From contig CAKQDX010000001.1 in NCBI GenBank assembly GCA_934229725.1, positions 62,001 through 126,000 of the forward strand: 64,000 bases of DNA. The letters are read 5' to 3'. The position numbers and the translations under genes are program-made. Origin of the DNA: an uncultured Streptococcus sp. GTDB taxonomy: Bacteria; Bacillota; Bacilli; Lactobacillales; Streptococcaceae. Shown here piece by piece: positions 60,158-64,000 of this stretch (positions are counted from its first letter, which is position 1; each line of letters begins with the position of its first letter). The notes below the pieces were generated by a model. That model saw only the letters and a program-made list of their open reading frames with translations, was not told where the DNA came from and did not search any database.

Positions 60158-60179
60158 AAAAGAGCCTCTCGGCTCTTTT
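60158..60179 (-). terminator. First of two tandem terminators after the flavoprotein gene
   Basis: Perfect AAAAGAGCC-gaga-GGCTCTTTT hairpin with T-rich tail on the minus strand, a few bases past the stop. Confidence 0.8.
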
Positions 60180-60183
60180 CATT

Positions 60184-61500
60184 TTAAATCGCAAACAAAT
60201 CGTTTAGGTTCTCAGCCATAGTTGGGTGAGTAAAGATTTGTTTAGCCAAATCTGTATATGGAATATGATGGTTCATCGCTAGGGTAATCAAATTGATAAT
60301 TTCATGAGATTCTTGACCAAAGAGGGTCACTCCCAAAATTTCCTTAGTTTCAGGGTTTACCACAGCTTTGAAGGCACCACGCAAATCACCGTTAACATGA
60401 CCACGAGGCATGCCAGCAACTGGAAGTTCCTTGACAGCAACCGGTCCACCTGCAGCTCTGGCTTGGTCTTCAGTAAGACCAACTTGTGCCAAAGGTGGGT
60501 TGAGGAACATGGCAGTTGGAACAGCTCCACGTGTTTCAAGGTTATAGCTACCATCACCAGTCAAGTAATTAAAGACAATACGGAAATCGTCTAGTGAGAT
60601 GTAAGTAAATTGAAGACCACCATTAACATCACCCACTGCAAAAACACCAGGAACACTTGTTTCCAAATGCTTATTGACCTGAATACCACCACGCTCAGTC
60701 AAGGCAATATCGGTGTTTTCCAAGTGAAGAGGTTCGATATTAGGCTTACGTCCTGTCGCATAGAGGAGCGCATCAAAACGGAACTCGCCTTTATCAGTAA
60801 CAACGACAACTTCATCACCGTCATTCTTAACTTCAGATGTTTTAACACCTTGCTCAAAGACAATGCCGTCCTCTTCCATGTATTCCTTGGCCAACTTAGC
60901 AATAGATGGCTCTACACGTGGCAAGAAGCTAGTCGCAGCATCCAAGACAGTCACTTGACTACCCAAACGGTTATAAAGACCAGCAAATTCAAGGCCGATA
61001 TTACCACCACCTAAGACACCTAAACGTTTTGGCAAGGTTTCAAGAGTTTGAATACCAGTTGAATCATAGACATGCTCAGTTGTTGTCAAGCCAGGAATAG
61101 GCAAGACATTAGACACGGCACCTGTATTGATAACAATAGTCTCAGCTGTTAGCTCTTGGCGATCATCACCAGCCACTACTTCGATAACCTTATTTGACAC
61201 GAAATGTGCCTCTGCATCAATGACATCAACGCCATTGTCTGCCAACATTTTATAATTCTTAGCGTTAAGACGACCAGTCACCGCACCACGTTCTTTCATG
61301 GTATCGTCAAATGACCAGCCCTTTTCGGCCGCTACAATCATAGTCTTGGTTGGAATACAAGCAATATTAATGCAAGTACCGCCATACATCGCTTTGCTGC
61401 GCTCGATGACAGCAACTTTTTTACCAGCCGCATTCATCTTAGCGGCCAAAGTCTTACCGGCTTTACCAAAACCGATAACAATCAAATCATAGTTTAACAT
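60184..61500 (-). CDS. har: FAD-dependent disulfide oxidoreductase, Har/RclA-like (hypothiocyanous acid reductase)
   Basis: A 438-residue flavoprotein disulfide reductase: N-terminal FAD site GFGKAGKTLAAKM (10-22), redox cysteines in GGTCINIACIPTKT (Cys43 and Cys48), NAD(P)H site LGGGNIGLEFAGLYNRLG (about 167-184), FAD site ATGRKPN and AVGDVNGG, and dimer end HPTMAENLNDLF. Length and sequence closely resemble, from memory, pneumococcal Har, which detoxifies hypothiocyanous acid made by peroxidases in saliva and at mucosal surfaces. It lacks the dihydrolipoamide dehydrogenase neighbours. GGAGG site, monocistronic. Confidence 0.8.
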   Translation of the reverse strand: MLNYDLIVIGFGKAGKTLAAKMNAAGKKVAVIERSKAMYGGTCINIACIPTKTMIVAAEKGWSFDDTMKERGAVTGRLNAKNYKMLADNGVDVIDAEAHFVSNKVIEVVAGDDRQELTAETIVINTGAVSNVLPIPGLTTTEHVYDSTGIQTLETLPKRLGVLGGGNIGLEFAGLYNRLGSQVTVLDAATSFLPRVEPSIAKLAKEYMEEDGIVFEQGVKTSEVKNDGDEVVVVTDKGEFRFDALLYATGRKPNIEPLHLENTDIALTERGGIQVNKHLETSVPGVFAVGDVNGGLQFTYISLDDFRIVFNYLTGDGSYNLETRGAVPTAMFLNPPLAQVGLTEDQARAAGGPVAVKELPVAGMPRGHVNGDLRGAFKAVVNPETKEILGVTLFGQESHEIINLITLAMNHHIPYTDLAKQIFTHPTMAENLNDLFAI

Positions 61501-61660
61501 CTCTGTATCCTCCTATCTATTGCCATTCTATCATTTAATTTTTCAGACTGCACATATCTGAACTGGAAAATAAAAAGGCTACAGCTTTTGCCATAACCGC
61601 TTTCATATCTTATATCACTGGAGATATAAACACTCTTTAAAAATGAGTTTTCTGAGTGAT

Positions 61661-62452
61661 TTATTGTAGAAATTCTAATAAAACTTTGTTGAACCGTCTG
61701 CTTTCAATATAAGCCGCATGCCCCAATTTGTCAAATTCATAATAAGAAGCGTTTGGAATCCCATTTGCCAGCTCCCTGGCGCCATCCACACCCAGAACCA
61801 TATCTTTTTTAGCTCCCAGTACAAGAGTCGGACAAGTGATTTTACCAAGCGAACTATAGCAATCAAAGGCTAGAATTGACTTGGCTAAACAAACAAATCG
61901 ATGGCGTTTTTCTGTACTTACAGACTTCAAAAATAATCTGTTAATCACATATAATTTCTTTAACACAGGAGACGAAAATGATTTACTCATCGAATCCTTA
62001 TTGAGCTGGTCCATATCGTTATTTTCAGTCATCGCTATCCACCCTCCGACGGTTTCTCTACTGATGGTATTATTACGAGAGAGTGTCAGCGCTAATACTA
62101 GCTTTTTCACCTTTTGAGGATACTTGATAGCAAATAGCTGAGCAATCATACCCCCCTGTGATATGCCTATGATAGAGGCATTAGTAATATGCAATTTTTC
62201 CAAAGAATGATAAAGGTCATCCGCCATATCCTCAATAGAAACGCCTTCTTCGATATGGTCCTTTCGATCAAAAATAAAGACCTTGTACTCCTTAGCATAT
62301 TGATAAAACAAGGCGTAAATAGCAAGATTGGACAGATCATTTAAACGTTGCAAACTTAATCCCGTAATGATAATGAGATTTTTGTCTCTCTTGCCAAAAG
62401 TGACATAATCTACACCTTGGTCTGACAAATGATTTCTTTGAATGGTAAACAT
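61661..62452 (-). CDS. Alpha/beta hydrolase, 263 residues
   Basis: Cytoplasmic hydrolase with nucleophile elbow GISQGGM (about 96-102), a likely acid in VLGAKKDMV (about 216) and histidine in KLGHAAYIE (about 244). Resembles 3-oxoadipate enol-lactonase-like or general esterases. ATG 62450-62452 is preferred since the ATG three codons earlier touches the ribosome site. It follows the 121-residue membrane gene by 39 bp and is probably co-transcribed. Substrate unknown. Confidence 0.83.
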   Translation of the reverse strand: MFTIQRNHLSDQGVDYVTFGKRDKNLIIITGLSLQRLNDLSNLAIYALFYQYAKEYKVFIFDRKDHIEEGVSIEDMADDLYHSLEKLHITNASIIGISQGGMIAQLFAIKYPQKVKKLVLALTLSRNNTISRETVGGWIAMTENNDMDQLNKDSMSKSFSSPVLKKLYVINRLFLKSVSTEKRHRFVCLAKSILAFDCYSSLGKITCPTLVLGAKKDMVLGVDGARELANGIPNASYYEFDKLGHAAYIESRRFNKVLLEFLQ

Positions 62453-62491
62453 TATCCACATTCTCCCAATGAAATGTTTAGGTTTTAGCTG

Positions 62492-62857
62492 TCATCGAGA
62501 TAATGGCATATCATTTGAAGCCATGATGACATCACTCACCAAGACGACAAAGAAAAGCTGCCGGGTTATGAAGGCCATGAAGTCTTCACTTTTGAAGAAA
62601 ATCGGTGCAATCCCTAATAGAATTAAAAAGGCAGCATTTTTTCGAAAGACCTTTTTAAACGTTTGCCAAAACACTCTGAAAGAAATGTTTGCTCCAATCT
62701 TACGAGCTATCACCACATGATAAACAATCTCGAGAAAAGCAACCACACCGACCGTGGTTAGAACCTTAGTAAATGGTAGAGCCATCTGAAGTCCTAGATA
62801 AAGGACAATCAGCTGTGCCAAAACAATCGACACCATAACACGAATATGATTAGCCAT
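62492..62857 (-). CDS. Hypothetical membrane protein, 121 residues
   Basis: Three to four hydrophobic segments (about 6-25, 32-48, 73-88 and 96-112) separated by basic loops (RVFWQTFKKVFRKN). Family not recognised. It has an extended -10 (TGGTATAAT, hexamer 62942-62947) and a dyad between promoter and gene. Likely operon with the downstream hydrolase. Confidence 0.68.
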   Translation of the reverse strand: MANHIRVMVSIVLAQLIVLYLGLQMALPFTKVLTTVGVVAFLEIVYHVVIARKIGANISFRVFWQTFKKVFRKNAAFLILLGIAPIFFKSEDFMAFITRQLFFVVLVSDVIMASNDMPLSR

Positions 62858-62910
62858 GATAAAAACCTCCTAATAAATTGCATGCCAAAGCAAGAACAAA
62901 TAAACATATT

Positions 62911-62947
62911 TAATAGTCATTACTATAGTATTTACCTACTCATTATA
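62911..62947 (-). promoter_or_regulatory. Promoter and dyads before the 121-residue membrane gene
   Basis: -10 TATAAT at 62942-62947 on the minus strand. Downstream of it lies the palindrome TACTATAGTA (62921-62930), overlapping a second dyad ATAGT-catt-ACTAT (62913-62926): candidate operator of an unknown repressor. Confidence 0.5.
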
Positions 62948-63039
62948 CCATAAAACAAGACTATCATTAGGAGTCATTCTAGCATTATCAAGCTTAGTAG
63001 CTATCGCCATATCAAACGGTAAAACACTAAATATCAAAA

Positions 63040-63069
63040 AGGAGTCACACCAATCATGGCGTGGCTCCT
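63040..63069 (-). terminator. Terminator after the M20 amidohydrolase gene
   Basis: AGGAGCCACGCC / GGTGTGACTCCT type stem (mismatch and G-T pair) with T5 on the minus strand, about 67 nt past the stop. Confidence 0.75.
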
Positions 63070-63136
63070 CTGTTATTGTCTGTCAAATAGCACCCAGCCA
63101 ATCGGCTAGATGCTTCAATGGCATATCCTCCAAGGA

Positions 63137-64000
63137 TTAGTGGTTATCCTTAAAATAATCAAGTAGGAAGAGGGCGTTTTCCACATAGTAATTAACAGCT
63201 GCAGGTAAGGCTTCGTCTTTCACAAGGAAATCATCATGGTGCCAGTCGGCAGCATCATCATCACCATTAGAACCAATGAAGGCAAAAACACCTGGGATTG
63301 TCTTCTGATAAGTCGCAAAGTCTTCGCCACCTGTTGATGGCAAGGTTTCAATCACTTCTGCGAAAGCCTTAGAATTTTCAAAGATGAGAGGTGTAAGCGT
63401 CAAATCATTGTAAGTCACAAAAGGAGAATTACCCCAAACAATCTCAGCCTGAGCACCAAATTGGTCTGCTGTTGCCTGAACGACCTTTTCAAAACGAGCA
63501 ATGACATCCTCACGAATCTTAGGATCAAAAGTACGAATTGTTCCCTCAAAAAAGCCTGATGCTGGCAGAACATTCCAAGTATTGCCAACTTCGATATGAG
63601 TGACTGACAAAACAGCTGAGTCAAAAGGTGAAATCGTTCGAGCTACGATTTGCTGTAAGTTGTTAATAATGGTCGTAGTAACCAAAACCGTATCCACACC
63701 CAAATCAGGACGGGCTGCATGCGAAGAAACACCTTTGACATCAACCCTAAACTGCTCCACACCTGCCATAATCGCACCTGAACGAAGACCAATCTGTCCC
63801 GGTTTCAAGTGAGGATTGTTGTGATAACCGATGATAGCTGACACACCGTCAATACCACCCGCTTCAATAATCTGGTAGGCCCCTTGGAAATTTTCCTCAG
63901 CTGGTTGGAAAATCAAGCGAACTGTACCTTTCAGCTCCGCTTCTCTTTCTTTTAAAATCTGTGCTGCTCCAAGGAGAGAGGTTTGGTGAAAATCATGACC
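63137..64000 (-). CDS. M20 family amidohydrolase, N-terminus cut by window end
   Basis: Zinc peptidase-like enzyme that removes acyl groups from amino acids; relatives act on hippurate, IAA-amino acids or N-acetyl-diaminopimelate. The visible 287 codons begin at GHDFH (zinc-site motif) at the very edge, followed by FQPAEE (catalytic Glu), GYHNNPHLKPGQ, the lid domain with SHAARPDLGVD, and the late GGEDFATYQK. Roughly 100 N-terminal residues are missing. The frame is open to 64000, so an apparent internal start at 63916 is not the real one. Substrate not determinable. Confidence 0.88.
   Translation of the reverse strand, partial: GHDFHQTSLLGAAQILKEREAELKGTVRLIFQPAEENFQGAYQIIEAGGIDGVSAIIGYHNNPHLKPGQIGLRSGAIMAGVEQFRVDVKGVSSHAARPDLGVDTVLVTTTIINNLQQIVARTISPFDSAVLSVTHIEVGNTWNVLPASGFFEGTIRTFDPKIREDVIARFEKVVQATADQFGAQAEIVWGNSPFVTYNDLTLTPLIFENSKAFAEVIETLPSTGGEDFATYQKTIPGVFAFIGSNGDDDAADWHHDDFLVKDEALPAAVNYYVENALFLLDYFKDNH

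Overview
The window is chromosomal DNA of a low-GC Gram-positive coccus, almost certainly a Streptococcus of the salivarius group (S. salivarius, S. thermophilus or S. vestibularis). The supporting evidence is a tmRNA tag reading AKNTNSYAVAA, streptococcal gene neighbourhoods (glmU-Nudix-macP-mtnN; clpX-ysxC; folA beside thyA; parE divergent from plsY), a complete mevalonate route, streptococcal-type signals (CtsR, CodY, T-box) and an LPXTG surface protein with a YSIRK-like leader. Species level is inference from gene content. I see no prophage, insertion sequence, integrase or CRISPR array.

Layout. 1-12.4 kb, minus strand: ybeY (cut by the window start), recR, pbp2b, nnrD, folD, a hydrolase, the feoA-feoB iron(II) uptake cluster with a small Cys-rich partner, a polar amino acid ABC transporter without a binding protein, and argF. 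12.5-16 kb, plus strand: clpE under a perfect CtsR operator, then a Nudix hydrolase and a DUF1827 gene. 16-23.3 kb, minus: an oxidoreductase, a MurM-like cell wall enzyme with a TVP38 membrane protein, a lipoprotein, ssrA (tmRNA), three tRNA genes around rpsA, and ilvE under a CodY-like box. 23.4-36.3 kb: parC and parE with an unknown membrane gene between them, divergent plsY, small conserved genes, mmuP-mmuM behind a CmbR-like site, ysxC, clpX, folA and thyA.

36.3-40.7 kb: a structured intergenic repeat, then plus-strand mvaS-mvaA, a DUF1836 regulator with a HlyIII-family gene, and a PspC protein. 40.7-48.5 kb, minus: a DUF3114 gene, an anchored hydrolase, thrS with a T-box located one gene upstream, and two glycosyltransferases likely to make glycolipid anchors. 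48.7-52.4 kb: a TetR regulator with a clear self-operator, convergent with a 1001-residue LPXTG protein carrying four pilin-type isopeptide domains. 52.7-60 kb: mtnN, macP, Nudix and glmU behind a long folded leader, then mvaK1-mvaD-mvaK2-fni. 60-64 kb: a Har/RclA-like flavoprotein, a hydrolase with a small membrane partner, and an M20 amidohydrolase running off the end.

Functional themes are envelope building (pbp2b, MurM-like, macP, glmU, glycolipid synthases, plsY, undecaprenyl precursor supply from mevalonate), protein quality control (clpE, clpX, ssrA), one-carbon, folate and methionine metabolism (folD, folA, thyA, mmuM/P, mtnN) and DNA topology. Most is ordinary core genome. The less ordinary signals are non-coding: a 144-bp structured element with terminal inverted repeats whose core recurs 20 kb away, a glmU leader with three mutually exclusive pairing arms, two lipid genes whose promoters imply leaderless mRNAs, a T-box separated from thrS by an unknown gene, and a TetR operator that exactly fills the -35/-10 spacer.
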